This document shows, one piece after another, positions 9,423-21,728 of a stretch of 64,000 nt of DNA. A program made the translations under genes and the position numbers. The notes beneath the pieces are model-generated. The model did no database searches and was not told the DNA's origin. It worked only from the letters and a program-made list of their open reading frames with translations. This DNA is from Histoplasma ohiense (Eukaryota > Ascomycota > Eurotiomycetes > Onygenales > Ajellomycetaceae), in assembly GCA_017607445.1 (NCBI GenBank), contig JAEVHH010000002.1, forward strand, positions 3,897,501 to 3,961,500, given 5' to 3'. Numbering within the stretch: the stretch's first letter is position 1; every line of letters starts with the position of its first letter.

Positions 9423-12400
9423 TTATCCCTCTCTACTGAGATGAGTGAGGACTTGTAGATGTTGAGGGTGGCAGTGTCCTTCAAGACAGATGCAGATTCC
9501 CAGATCAGATGATTGTATTCTACTCATTTGACAAGATATTCACAGCAGTGGTGATTGGTTCTATTGTCAAGAATTGCTTCAATTTCTCACTTGAGTTTGT
9601 TGTCTTCTTCTATGATGACAGATGACTGCCAATCAGAGATTCTCTGTGAGGGGAATGGATCCTCAGCCATGGATCGGAGCAGGTTCATATGAAAGACATT
9701 GTGGATGCCAGATGGAGTGTCAAGTTGATAATTGTGTGTGTCTAGCACTTCCTTCACTGTATACTTGATGTGATGATAATCTAGCATACACAAGGGGTGG
9801 TCTGTTCTTATGTTCTTGAGATTCAGCCAGACTTTGTCTTCTATATGATATTGAGTTGCAGAACTTCTTCTGATGTTTGCTTGATTCTTGTAATTTTACT
9901 GAATGCTGATCATTGAAGCTTCTGCTCATTTATGAACTTTCTTCAGCTTGCTCACAATGTTCTCTGCTGTCTGTATGAAGCTGCAGATGTGTGTGGTTTC
10001 TTGGGGAGTCTCAGAGAAGTTCAGAACCTCTAAGTTGTATCTGTGTAGAAGAAAGAATGAGCTTATGTCTGTCATAGTGAAATCTTGACTGTTAATTGCA
10101 ATCTCAGTATGTGACAGCAGATTGTTTCAGTTGTCTTGCATGTAATTGCAGAACTTACAGAGGATGTTTTTTACTGTTTGTATCATTCTCTCAGTAGCTC
10201 CATCAGTCTCTGAGTGGTATGCTGTTGATAACTTTCATTCAATTCTTAATAATTGACATATGTGAGCTCAGAGTGTGCTGATGAATTGACTGTCTCTATC
10301 TGACACAATGAATGAAGGCAGACTGTGCATATAATAGAATGAGCTTCTGACAAAAGCATCTGCAACTACTTCAGTGTCCATCTTGTCACAGAGCTGTAGT
10401 ATTACACCCTTGCTGAGTTGATTGACAATGACTAGAATGTTTGTAGAACCTTCACTTTTGAGTAAGAAAACTGCAAAATCAATAGCTATATCACACCAAG
10501 TTCAGTTGGAAACAGGTAGAGGCTTCAGCATCTCTTTTCAGCATTCACATCATGCCATCACTGAGCTGCAGCAATCACAGTTGTGTACAAACTGGTGTAT
10601 GTCTTTTGACATATCTGGCCAGTAGAATTCTTGAGTGATGATGTTGTACATGATTTCATGTTCTGAGTGCTCAGTCATCAGTGAGTCATGAATTTCTTGC
10701 ATGATCTGTGTTTGTAGAGGTTCTGAATTGAGAACCCATTGTCTATCTCAAAAGCATAAGCAGTTGTCATCATTGATTGAACATGCTGAGATATCCATTC
10801 TTGGATATACATCTACAGAGAATCAAGATGCTTTACTTTGTACAGCTTCAGTGACTTGCTGTCAGAATTCATCTGCTTCTGCTGCTAGTCTTCATTGTTC
10901 TTTGAGTGAGGATTCTTGAGCTCAGAACTGATTGATATATATGCAGGATTCATCTGATTGTGTAGAACTTTCTATGATTGTGGGGTTGATTAACCAATAC
11001 TCTCAGTGTTTCCATCTGTCATCTAGGTCATCAGATGGCATATCTTGTTCTCAGTGGGACAGAGCATCCACAAGGGTGTTCTCTACTTCAGATTGATAAC
11101 AAATTGTGAACAAAAAACAGCTAAGAAACAATGACCAATGCATATGCCTTTCAGTGAGCTTACAAGTGATTGTGAAGTATTTTAAGTTTTTATGATTGAT
11201 AACAATCTCAAACTTCTTGACACTCATAAGTTTGGACTCTCATTCTTTGAGACATTGTATGATTGCTAGAAGCTCCTTGTTGTAGATCTCATAGTTGCAT
11301 TCAGTGGGTGACATCTTTTTCAAGATGAAGGCACAGAGTTGTAGAACATCTTTGTTATTGTATTGCATTAGTGCCCCATCTACTACATAACTCAAGGTGT
11401 CTGTTTTGAGAATTGTATGCTTATCTGAATCAAATGATTGCAGCATCAGAGCACTTGTGAATATACACTTCAGCTTCTTGAATGCTGCATCCACTTCATC
11501 AGTCCATTGAAATACAGCATCTTTCCGGGTCAGATCTGTCAGTGGTTGTACAATATCAGAGAAGTCTTTGATGAATCTTCAGTAGAAGTTGGTGAATTCT
11601 AGGAAGCTTCTAGTCCCTTTTACTGAGACTGATGCCTCCCAGTTGAGGATTGCTTCCACCTTCTTAGAATCCATGCATACACCTTTTTCAGCTTTGATGA
11701 TGAATTCTAGATAGGTTGTAGACTTGGTCTCAAAGTCACATTTGTCAATGTCCACTTGCAGTCCAGCTTTACATAGACAGTCAAGCACTTGTCATATGTG
11801 CTTGTGATGCTCAGTGAGCAGTCCATCAGTGAAGATCAGAATATTGTCCATGTACACTGAGGTGATCTTGTTGAGCAGATCTCATAGAGCTCAGTTAATG
11901 TATTTCTGAAATGTGCTCAGAGCATTCACTAATTCAAAGGGGGTCACTGTCCATTTATATAATCTGTAACACATATGAAAAGCAGTTAGCCATTCATCAT
12001 CTTCATTAATTCTTATCTTATAGAAGGCTGCAGAGATATCAAGTTTTGTAAACCATTTTGCTTTTTCTATTTGTTCAAGTGTTTTGTTGATGAGTGGAAG
12101 AGAATATTGATTCTTCCATGTAATCTTGTTGAATTCTTGATAGTCAACACAGAATTGTAAGCCTTCTTCTGATTTCTTTGTGAATAGTATGAGTGCTGCA
12201 GCAGATGAGTTGCTAACACAAATGAAGTCTTTGTCCAGTAATCTGTTGAGTGTTTTTTATAGAACAAGGAGCTCATTGTATGATATGCTGTAGAGAGGAT
12301 TTCAGAGCAGTTGTGGATCTTTACTGTCTTTCTTGATGAGCTCAATTGTATGATCTATGCTGGGTCCTCAGTGAGAGAGAAGCTTTTCAGCTTCTTTCTT

Positions 12401-13065
12401 GTTGAACACATCTGTGAAGTCTTCATACAATTCAGATAGTTTCTTGTGTGATTTCTTGGAGTCTTTGAGTTCTAACTTTTCTAATGCTTTCTTGATATCT
12501 GTCATGCTAGCAGTGAACACTTGGATGTTCTTCTTCTCATATGTCTGATGAGTTAGTAGTTTGTATGCTTCTGCTGATATCTGGGTGAGATCAGTGGTTC
12601 TATCAACATTCTTCTTGTAAACACAGTTGCCTTCTGGGAAAATAAGGCAGCAGTTGCATGCATTCAACAAGGTTTCAAATTCTGTGAGCCATGATAGACT
12701 GAGCATTAGATTGTACTCAAGGTCTTGTATTTCATATGTGTATATGTTCTTTTTCTCATGTCCTCCTATGTTGATATTAAATCTTACCATGTTGTAGGAG
12801 GCAGATTCTCTGGGGCTGTCAAATTCACTGAGCTTACACAGTTTGAAAAAGAGAATATGCTGGAGCTTATGCTTCTCAATCAGCTGAGTGTCTATAAGAG
12901 TGTAGTGAAGGAAATCACTGTCTATCATTGCTCATATGTTGACTAAGCTATTTACAATGACAGAGATCATGATTGCATCCACTTGCATCTTCTGCTTGAA
13001 TCTTCAGCTAGCTTTTTGCTCCTTGAGCTCTCATTCATATTTTAGAGTGAGAGCTTGTCTTTTCC
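9410..13065 (-). pseudogene. G1c pol: protease, RT, RNase H, integrase, chromodomain
   Basis: It is read in the -1 frame relative to gag. The protease begins near 12930 (IDSDFLHY, where G1b has IDSG). RT has QFCVDYQEFNKIT near 12150 and YMDN at about 11850 in place of YMDD, so a catalytic Asp is lost. RNase H follows (LKTDTLSYVVDGALM, NKELLAII). The integrase has an HHCC zinc region (10690-10560), then WCDIAIDF, IVSDRDSQF and the Glu of GATERM. The chromodomain lies at about 9600-9440 (YLVK*VEYN then LIWESA), with one Trp kept and one turned to TGA. In-frame stops are TGA, for example where G1b keeps TGG (LKEQW at about 32027) and G1c has TGA (about 10895). It ends within the 3' LTR. Confidence 0.9.
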
Positions 13066-14055
13066 CTGTTCTTGCTTATCCACAGACAACACAGTGTTCA
13101 TGTGTGTGGGGGGTTTACTCAGAGTGATTGCATTCAGACATTGATTCATGAAGTGCTCTGACTTGTCACAGTGTATGCAGACTTCTCTGATGATTCAGTT
13201 GGTGGCATTCTTCTCTGAGACATTGAAAATCCTCAGACAGCTTGCATTCATGTGTGGGACTCAGTTCATTGATTCTGGTTCAGAGATGGAGGGTGCTGCA
13301 GAGTGGTTTGGAGTGTACACATTTGTTCAACAGAATCCTCTACAATTTTGAAGCACACAGAACTGAGACAGATTGTTGTTCAACAGACAAAGATCAGTGC
13401 AGAATTCACTGTATGTTGAGAGCTTTGAATGCTCTATACTTCAGTTATGCAATTGAAAGTTCAAGTTCTTGAACAACATATTGATCTTGATGATGTTGTC
13501 CCAGTCTTGCCCACCTGCTTCTAGAAGCTTGTGATTGAATTCAGAAAGATAAGTTGCCAACACAACATCCATCTGATGAGTTCAATTAAGTCAGTCTAAC
13601 ATCTTGGCTTGAAGTGTAGAATCAAGAAAGAGGGAGTTGAGTTGTTGGAAGACTAGCTCTGACATACACTGATGATTCTGGCAATGGCTCATCCAGGGTT
13701 GGAATTTTGCTAACACATCACCATCCAATCTGCTATGGATATACCATGCTTGATTGGATAGTGAGTCTATTGCTCATCCATCAATGTTCAATTTGGTGTT
13801 TGCTTTTGACTTCCATGTGAGGTAGAGTGCTAGGTCTCTCTTGTATTTGTTGAGAATTGGAAGCTTCTCTCTTGGGGGCTTTTCATGAGGTGCAGGCATA
13901 GGAGGAACAGTGAATGCAGAAGTGCTCATTTCAGCAAGTTGTTGTTGCAATTCAGCCATCTGTAGTGCCTGTTGCTGGAGGATGCTTCATAGGTCTAAGT
14001 TGTCATCCACTGTGTTCGGGTGCAGTGGATGTTCATAGAATTGTTTGTAGTTCAT
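13042..14055 (-). pseudogene. G1c gag
   Basis: It starts at ATG 14055 (MNYKQFYEHPLHPN), followed by Gln-rich and Pro-rich segments (QMAELQQQLAEM, PPMPAPHEKPPREK) and a capsid-like region. A CCHC zinc knuckle (CIHCDKSEHFMNQC) lies near 13110-13180. It ends at TAA 13042-13044. TGA codons break it in several places, such as after NIDG and after VDDNLDL. A GGGAAAA run about 21 nt before the TAA could let ribosomes slip into the pol frame. Confidence 0.82.
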
Positions 14056-14430
14056 TTCAATATCTAAGAACATATAATAATAATAAAAGAAAAGGAATAC
14101 TTGTAGACACTCAGTCCTCTCACAGACACTATTCACAGTGTTGTGGTGCTAAGCTTGATCAAGCTTCTTTGTGAACACTATTCACAGCATTACAGTTCAT
14201 AGGCACTCAGACCTCATAGAACATAGTTGATTGTGTTTCAGACACTTAGACATGACAGTCTATATAACTAACAATAAGAGCACTCAGACTCACAAGAAAT
14301 CTCTTGTAACAACTAGACACTCAGATCTATAAACAACACACTCAGATGTAAGAACTGATAACAACACACTCAGGTGTAAGAACTAATAATGAGGCACTTG
14401 AGCCTTAAACACAGAAGAATCAATTCATAA

Positions 14431-14901
14431 TGTAATGAATGTACTTTGATTAATGATTTGGTACTATTCTAATTACAGATTACGAATTGATTAAGGAAAG
14501 AAAGAGAAAAGAAATCAGAAAAAAAGGTTGTACAAAGAGGATTCTTATAGAGAAAAGTTCAGGGTGGAAGAATATCAGAAGCCACTCCACAGTGGAGCAC
14601 AGAGCAGAAGAACATTAAGGGGTATGTGTAAGAATCATTAGAAGCTACACAAGCACAGAATGTGGGGCAGAGGAATCATTGAGAGCTACACAGAAGAATC
14701 ATTAGAGACTACATGAGTGTGGAACACAGAGTGGAAGAACATAAGAAGCTACATGGAAGAATTGTTAGAGACTACACGAGTGCGGAGCACGGAGCAGAAG
14801 AACATCGAGGGTTACGCAAGGTCACAACAGCCAGGAACAAGCAGATGCAGAAGAGGAGTTGGTTGCGTAAGTTAATTACTAACGGGTGCTAACCCGTCAC
14901 A
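14431..14901 (-). repeat. G1c 5' LTR (471 bp)
   Basis: It reads TGTAATGAATGTACTTTG to GCTAACCCGTCACA on the forward strand. Its inner end (14760-14901) keeps many CpG and CpC sites, while its outer end is mutated. Confidence 0.9.
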
Positions 14902-15850
14902 CATTCTTCAGCAGCAGATGTTACAGATGACTGAATTGCAATGATGATTTACTGAGATGAGCACTTTCATGTTCACTGTTTCTTCTACATTCATGTCTTA
15001 TGAAAAGTCTTCAAAAGAGAAGCTCTCAATCCTCAATAAATATGAGAGAGATCTAGCACTCTATCTTGTATAAAAATCAAAAATGAATACCAAATTGAAC
15101 ATCAATGAACAAGCAATAGACTCACTATCCAATCAAGTGTGGTATATTCATAGCAGATTGAATGACAATGTGTTAGTGAAATTTCAACTCTGAATGAGTC
15201 ATTGTCAGAACAATCAATGTATGTCAGAGCTAGTCTTCTGACAACTCAACTCTCTCTTTCTCAATTCTATACTTCAAGTCAAGATATTGAACTGATTTAA
15301 TCAGACTCATCAGATGAATATTGTGTTAGCAATTTATCTTTCTGAATTTGATTGCAAGCTTCTAGAAGCAGATGGATAAGACTGAGATGATATCATCAAA
15401 ATCAATATATTGTTCAAAAACTTGAACTTTCAGTTGTATAACTGAAGTATAGAGCATCTGAAGCTCTCAATATACAGCAAATTCTGTGCTGATCTTTGTC
15501 TGTTGAACAACAATCTGTCTCAGTTTCATACACTTCAAAATCACAGAGAATTCTATCAAACAAATATATATATCTCAAACTACTCTGCAGCACTCCTCAT
15601 CTTCAAATCAGAATCAATGAACTGAGTCTCACACATAAACACAAGTCATTCAAGAGTTCTCAATGTCTCAGAGAAGAATGCTGCTGACTGAATCATCAGA
15701 AAAGTCTGCATACACTGTGACAAGTCAGAGCATTTTATAAATCAATGTCTGAATGCAATCACTTCAAGTAAACCCCTCACACATGTAAACACTGTGTTGT
15801 CTGTGGATAGATAAGAACAGAGAAAAGATGAGCTCTTGCTCTAAAATATA
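14902..15850 (+). pseudogene. G1b gag, main part
   Basis: It continues the gag begun at 8876 and follows G1c gag throughout. It includes a CCHC knuckle (CIHCDKSEHFINQC) at about 15690-15760, also with -1 phasing of pol. Several TGA codons interrupt it. In the region matching the G1c GGGAAAA run, it reads AGAGAAAA. Confidence 0.82.
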
Positions 15851-17317
15851 GACAAGAACTCAAGAAGCAGAAAGCTAGCTGAAGATTTGAATAGAAGATG
15901 CAAACAGATACAATCATGATCTCTGTCATTGTAAATAATCTAGTCAATATATGAGTAATGATAGACAGTGGTTTTCTTCATTACACTTTTATAGACACTC
16001 AGCTGATTGAGAAGCATAAGCTTCAGCATATCTTCTTTCTCAAACTGTATAAGCTCAGTGAATTTGACAACCTCAGAGAATCCACCTTCTACAACATGAT
16101 AAGATTTAATGTTGATGTAGAAGAACATGAGAAAAAGAATGTATATGTATATGAAATACAAAACCTTGAGTACAATCTAATACTTGATCTATCATGACTC
16201 ACAGAATTTGAAACCTTGTTGAATGCACACAACCACTGTCTTATTTTCCCAGAAGACAACTGTGTTTATAAGAAGGATGTCAATAGAATCACTGATCTCA
16301 CTTAGATATCAGTGAAAGTGTACAAACTACTAATCCATCAAGTATATGAGAAGAAGAACATCCAAGTGTTCACTGCTGATATAACAGATATCAAAAAAGC
16401 ATTAGAAAAGTTAGAACTCAAAGATCTTAAGAAATCACACAAGAAACTATCTGAATCATACAAAGACTTCACAGATATATTCAACAAAAAAGAAGCTGAA
16501 AAGCTTCCTTCTCACTGAGAACCCAGTATAGATCATATAATTGAGCTCATCAAGAAAGACAGTAAGAACCCACAATCACTCTGAGATTCTCTCTACAGTA
16601 TATCACACAATGAACTTCTTGTTCTACAAAAAATGCTCAATGAATTACTGGACAAAGACTTCATTTGTGTTAGCAACTCATCCACTGCAGCATTCATACT
16701 GTTTGCAAAGAAATCAGAAGAAGACTTACAATTCTGTGTCAACTACTGAGAACTCAACAAAATCATATGAAAGAACTGATACCTTCTTTCACTCATCAAT
16801 GAAATACTCAAATGAATAGAAAAAGCAAAATGATTTATGAAGCTTGACATCTCTGCAGCCTTCTATAAGATAAGGATTAATGAAGATGATGAATGACTAA
16901 TCACTTTTTATACATATTACAGATTATTCAAATGAACAGTGACCCTCTTTGAATTAGCAAATGCTTCAAGTATGTTTCAGAAATACATTAACTGAGCTCT
17001 ATGAGATCTGCTTAATGAGATCATCTCAGCATACATGAATGATATCTTGATCTTCACTGATGAATTGCTCACTGAGCACTGTAAGCACATACAACAAATG
17101 CTTGACTGTCTAGAAAAAGCTGAACTGCAAGTGGACATTGACAAATGTGACTTTGAGACCAAGTCTACAACCTATCTAGAATTCATCATTGAAGTTGAAA
17201 AAGATGTATGCATGAATTCTAAGAAGATGAAAGCAATTCTCAACTGAGAGGTATCAGTCTCAGTAAAAGAAACTAGAAGCTTTCTAGAGTTTGTCAACTT
17301 CTATTGAAGATTTATCA
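15850..17317 (+). pseudogene. G1b pol, protease and first half of RT
   Basis: The protease keeps IDSGFLHYTFIDTQ from 15958 (Asp-Ser-Gly catalytic triad motif). RT follows from about 16520 with ELIKKDS, FVNY/QFCVNY-type motifs and YMNDILIF at about 17030, where the first Asp is replaced. The frame is interrupted by TGA codons, including Trp positions such as LN*EVS at about 17245. It is cut within FYxRFI by the LINE and continues at 24190. Confidence 0.85.
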
Positions 17318-17335
17318 ATTATTATTATTATTATT
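17318..17335 (-). repeat. LINE 3' tail, (AAT)n
   Basis: Forward-strand ATT repeats directly follow the left target duplication, so on the LINE sense strand this is an AAT-repeat tail instead of poly(A). Such tails are known in I-type LINEs that copy themselves by target-primed reverse transcription. Confidence 0.8.
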
Positions 17336-17777
17336 CTTCAATTATAGATGCATGCAGTCAGTGACTATGACATCTACCTGAAACACTTCAGGATTTTTCA
17401 ACTCAAGAATAATTTAATATACAAAGACAATTTAAAACATGCATTATCAGAATTCCAGCTCAGAATCAAACAACTATTCAAACTGTTCAATCAAAGAAAT
17501 CAAAATCAAAAGAATGTCAGCAAGTCAACACAACTTAGTTTGAAAACAAAAGAAATAAACATTGTAAAAGACAGCTTTATTATAACAAGGAAAAGAAAAA
17601 CCACTGACAACAACTATAACATCAACAAAAAACAAACCAAACTTTTCAAAACAAATTAAAACTGATCATAAACAACTTAAAAGAGACTTCAAAGCAAGAT
17701 GAAAAGAAAGACTAAAAGAAAAATCAAAATAAATCAAATTGAAAATCTGATCTCAATATTTTTAACAGACAATTCAT

Positions 17778-20700
17778 TCAAACTCTTGTAGCAATATTTG
17801 ATTCTTTCAAATATTCAATTAAAAACTTGTTTCCAGTTTCTGTATTGAATAACAGACTCAAATTTAATTGTTCCAATTCAAACTTCTTTCTCAGTTTCAA
17901 TCTCAATTCTGAATACTTTGCACAAAGTAACAGAAGATGCTCTGGATTTTCATATAACTGACAATCTAAACATAGACTACTTAAATCATCTCTAAACTTT
18001 GTTAAATATGATTTGAAGTAATCATGCCCAAGCTTTAACTGCATTATTGTAGCAAAAAGTTTCTTTTTACACTTTATTGAACAAGTCTTCCACTTTGGCT
18101 TTGTTTCAAATCTGGAGTAATGCACACTTTTTCTTTGCATAAGCCAGATATCTTGCCATTTTTGCAAACATGATTCTCTTATTTTTCTCTTAATAAAAGC
18201 TCATGTTACAATTCTTTGAAAGCAGACTTCTAATTCAGTTGCTTTTTTTGCAGCTCTATCAGCCATTTCATTGCCATATATACCCATGTGAGCAGGCACC
18301 CAGTGAAGATGAATAGAACAATTGAATGAGATTTTTCTTTGAATATTTTGAAGACTTTTCAAAATCAGCTCTAGCATTGACTGTCCACTGCTGATTTTAT
18401 TACTTTGAAGTCTTTTAAGCCCTGCTTGACTATCAGAGAATATTCAAATATGCTCAAATCTTTTCCATTGTTCAATCTTCATTTCAATCAATTTGAAAGC
18501 TCTTGAAATTGCAAATAATTCAGCATTAAAAACTTCTGACTCTTTTCCAATTTGCCAAGAATCAAGAATATAGTTTTTATCATTTTCTGAATATGCTATT
18601 CCAGCTCCAAGATTGCCTGTTTTCTCACATTTTGAGCCATCAGTGTATATAAGAATTGCTTTATTTTTCATTTGTTTCAAAAGCTTTAAATGTTCTTGAG
18701 TCTGATCTTCTTTTGAAAGTTGACTAACATTTAAATCAACAAGATTATCAAGACTTTTCTTCCAAGGAGAGAGATTTTCAATAGCTATTCTCTCTACATT
18801 TAAACTAGAGAAACAGTTCTTAACCATTGAGCAAATTCTAAATAGCTGAGATGGTATTCTTCTTCTTTGTAAAGAACCTGAATTTTCAGATAAATCAGTT
18901 TCATTCCAATCAAGATAAAGTTCCCAATCTAATTCTAATCCATTTGATTCATTTGGAAAAGAACTTGAAACTCTCTTTCTAATAGAATGATGTGAATATA
19001 GCTTCATAATTCTGAGAGCATAATTCATACAGATTTTATCAAATCTCACTTGTGGTGGAGAAATAGAGGCTTCAATTTCCATAGCTTTAATTGGAGTAGT
19101 TTTGAATACTTCTAAGATCTTTCTTAAAGCTAAGTTTTGAAGTTTTTGAAATCTTTCTATAAAGTGTTTTTGACCTCTCCACCACACCTGAACTGCATAA
19201 TCTGAAACAGAGGTCACACAGGCAATATATAATTGTCTCATTGCTTGAAATGTCAGACCTCTTTCAGTATTTGAAAGTCTCAATATACTGTTTAAAATTC
19301 TTTCAGCATTTGCAGTTTTTATTTGCACATGAGATTTAAAATTCAATTGAGAATCTAACCAAACACCAAGCCATCTAACTGAGTTTTTAGGTTTAATTGA
19401 ATGATTTAAAAGCTTAACTTCAGTATCTTTTTCTCTGAAATTTGAATAAAAGTGAATTAATTCAGTTTTATCCATATCAAAAACAATGTTTTTTGATTTT
19501 GCTTTTTCAATCATTTCAGTTGCTGCTTGCTCAATCAAATTGCAGTTATTCACAATTGATTCTGAGCTTACAACTAGGTCTAAATCATCCACATAGCTTG
19601 GAGTTCTCACCATAATTGCCATTTGTCTATCAATAAATAGAAACTTGACAAATATAGCAAACAAAATAGATGAGACTGGGGAACCCTGAGGAACTCCTAT
19701 CTCAATATCTGTTATATCTTGTCTCATTCCATCAAAAAGCAACTGGATAGTTCTTTTTGACATGAAACAGATAACCCACTTAATGAGAGACTTTGGCATT
19801 CTCAGTTCTATCAAAGTATTGATCATTTGAGAAAGTGAAACACAATCAAATGCATCTTTTATATCAATAAACATTGCAGTTGTAACCATTTTTTCATTCT
19901 TTGCAAGTTGAATATCATGAACTACAGAGAGAACTGCATCAATTGCTGAGTTTTGCTTTCTACTTCCCATTTGATCATCATATAATAGATCAGTAGCAGC
20001 AGATAGAAAAGACAATCTAGTGGCAATTATCTTTTCCAGAATTTTTGCCAGACAATTCAGCAGAGATATCACTCTATAAGATTTAGGAATAGTTGGTTTT
20101 CTATTGGGTTTTGAAAGAATAACTCCAACAGCATGCCTCCAGCACTTAGAATGATACTCATATTTCAAAAGATTTGAGAACAATTCAAAGAGCTCATCTT
20201 TTAGTACTGAATAAAGCTCTTGAATTATTAAATGATTTATAGTATCAGCTCCTGCTGCTGTGACCTTTGAAGATGAAAAAATAGCTGTCTTTAATTCATC
20301 TTCAGTTAAGTCAGGCCATTCTCATTTCTTATCATGTTCATATTCATTATCTTCTTGCAAAGAACAAATCTCAGTTGAATTATTTGATGATGGAAATAAT
20401 ATTCTCATAAAAGCTTGACATTTATCTTCAAATGAGCTAGCTATAATTTCCTCATTCTGGAAATTATAAGTTAATGTTGGTAGCTTAGACATTGTTTTTG
20501 ACTTAGTATATCTAAAAGCTTTGAAGATCTCTTTCCCCTGAGCATTTTCTAGAAAGTTATTCCAACAATCAGTCTTTGTCTTTTTAATTGTTGAGAAATA
20601 ATCATTTCTAATATTCTTTAAATACTCAAATGAAACAAGATCTTCTTTTCAATCTTTTTTAACTCTAGCTAAATGTCTTCTTTTATTTGAAATCTCATCA

Positions 20701-21698
20701 TTCCATCAAGGCTTAGAGAATTCAGAGACTCTTTTCAATGGAATATATTTCTTTATACTTGAAAGAATAATCTCAGTGATTAAATTTGCTCTGTCTTCAA
20801 GCATTTTATCTGTAAGATTTGTATCTGATTTCCAATAAAGAGTTTCTCTATTCTCTAATTTCAACTTTTCAATCATTCTTTTCACTTCTGTCCACTGAGC
20901 TTTTTCAAAGTTGTATTGATTTGAATATAATGGGTTTTGAACTATTTGATTACTATCCAACTCCATATCAACTTGAATTATCTCATGACCAGTGGCAGCA
21001 CCATTTGTTTCATTTGAGTCAATATACCAATTAAAATGTTTATTCTCATATAGATTCTTAGAGAAAAAACATAGATCTATAATTGATTTCTGTCTCAAAC
21101 CTGGCTTGTGAAAAGTGGGAATGTCTTGCTCATTTATCAACTCTAGTTTGTTTAAAAGTGCCCATTCAACTAGTTTTTCAGCTCTAATTGATTGAGTTCT
21201 TTCTGAATTCCACCAAGAGTGATGAGCATTGAAATCCCTCATGATTATTGAATTCTTTTCTGGTTTCAACTGCATTAAACATCTATCAAATGTCCAAGTT
21301 CTATTGTTTTCTCTCAGTGATCTTTCATTGTAGATATTGACTAATTGAATATTTTCAAACTGTTTTTTCATATCCACAATGTCACCAACAAGAATATCAG
21401 AGTCAGATATCAAATCATATCTCAGATTGAATTGAAATCTAGAATTCTTTCTAGTATAAATTGCCACTCTAACTCTAATATCTGTTTTCTCTGGTAGAAA
21501 ACAATAGTATGCTGGATGAGATATACTATACATTTGATCAGCATCAAGTCTAGGTTCTTGAATAAGAACAAAGTCTGCTTTTTGCTCATAGCCAATTTGT
21601 AAACAGGAATAAAGACATGGATTTATTCTGTCCACATTATTTTGAATAAATTTGATTTTTGTAGAACTTTTAACATTTTTTTGATGTTTTTCCTGCAT
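17778..21698 (-). pseudogene. LINE ORF2: AP endonuclease, reverse transcriptase, RNase H (five in-frame TGA)
   Basis: The start is ATG 21698, in the same frame as ORF1. The endonuclease comes first, with QNNVDR, LIQEPR, MRDFNAHHSWWNSERT and GHEIIQVDM. The linker KP*WNDE has TGA where the conserved motif has Trp. RT follows with YRVISLLNCLAKILEKI, AFDCVSL, GVPQGSPVSSILF and the intact catalytic YVDD at about 19600. RNase H has YTDGSKCEKTGNLGAGIAYS, FSDSQAG and HWVPAHMGIYGNEMADRAA. A Cys/His segment (CLDCQLYENPEHLLLLC) is near the end. Interruptions are only TGA (five, near 20704, 20640, 20317, 18442 and 18210), with no TAA or TAG. Catalytic motifs are intact, so loss of function rests on those TGAs. 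Confidence 0.92.
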
Positions 21699-21728
21699 TA
21701 TATAAGACTGTTGAATGGTTTTTTATCT

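Larger units (their letters stand above)
8952..14901 (-). mobile_element. Ty3/gypsy family G1, full-length reverse copy (G1c, 5950 bp)
   Basis: LTRs of 471 bp at both ends (8952-9422 and 14431-14901) and a 5-bp duplication CATTC (8947-8951 and 14902-14906) define it. It sits inside the gag of G1b, in the opposite orientation. It is the best-preserved G1 copy. gag and pol can be followed end to end with interruptions that are nearly all TGA. Its LTRs are 63 bp shorter than those of G1b and G1a, equal to one internal tandem unit. Confidence 0.93.

Noticed and set aside
12725..13472. Several forward ORFs of 63-76 residues
   Set aside because: They are reverse shadows of G1c gag and protease, which have recognisable motifs.
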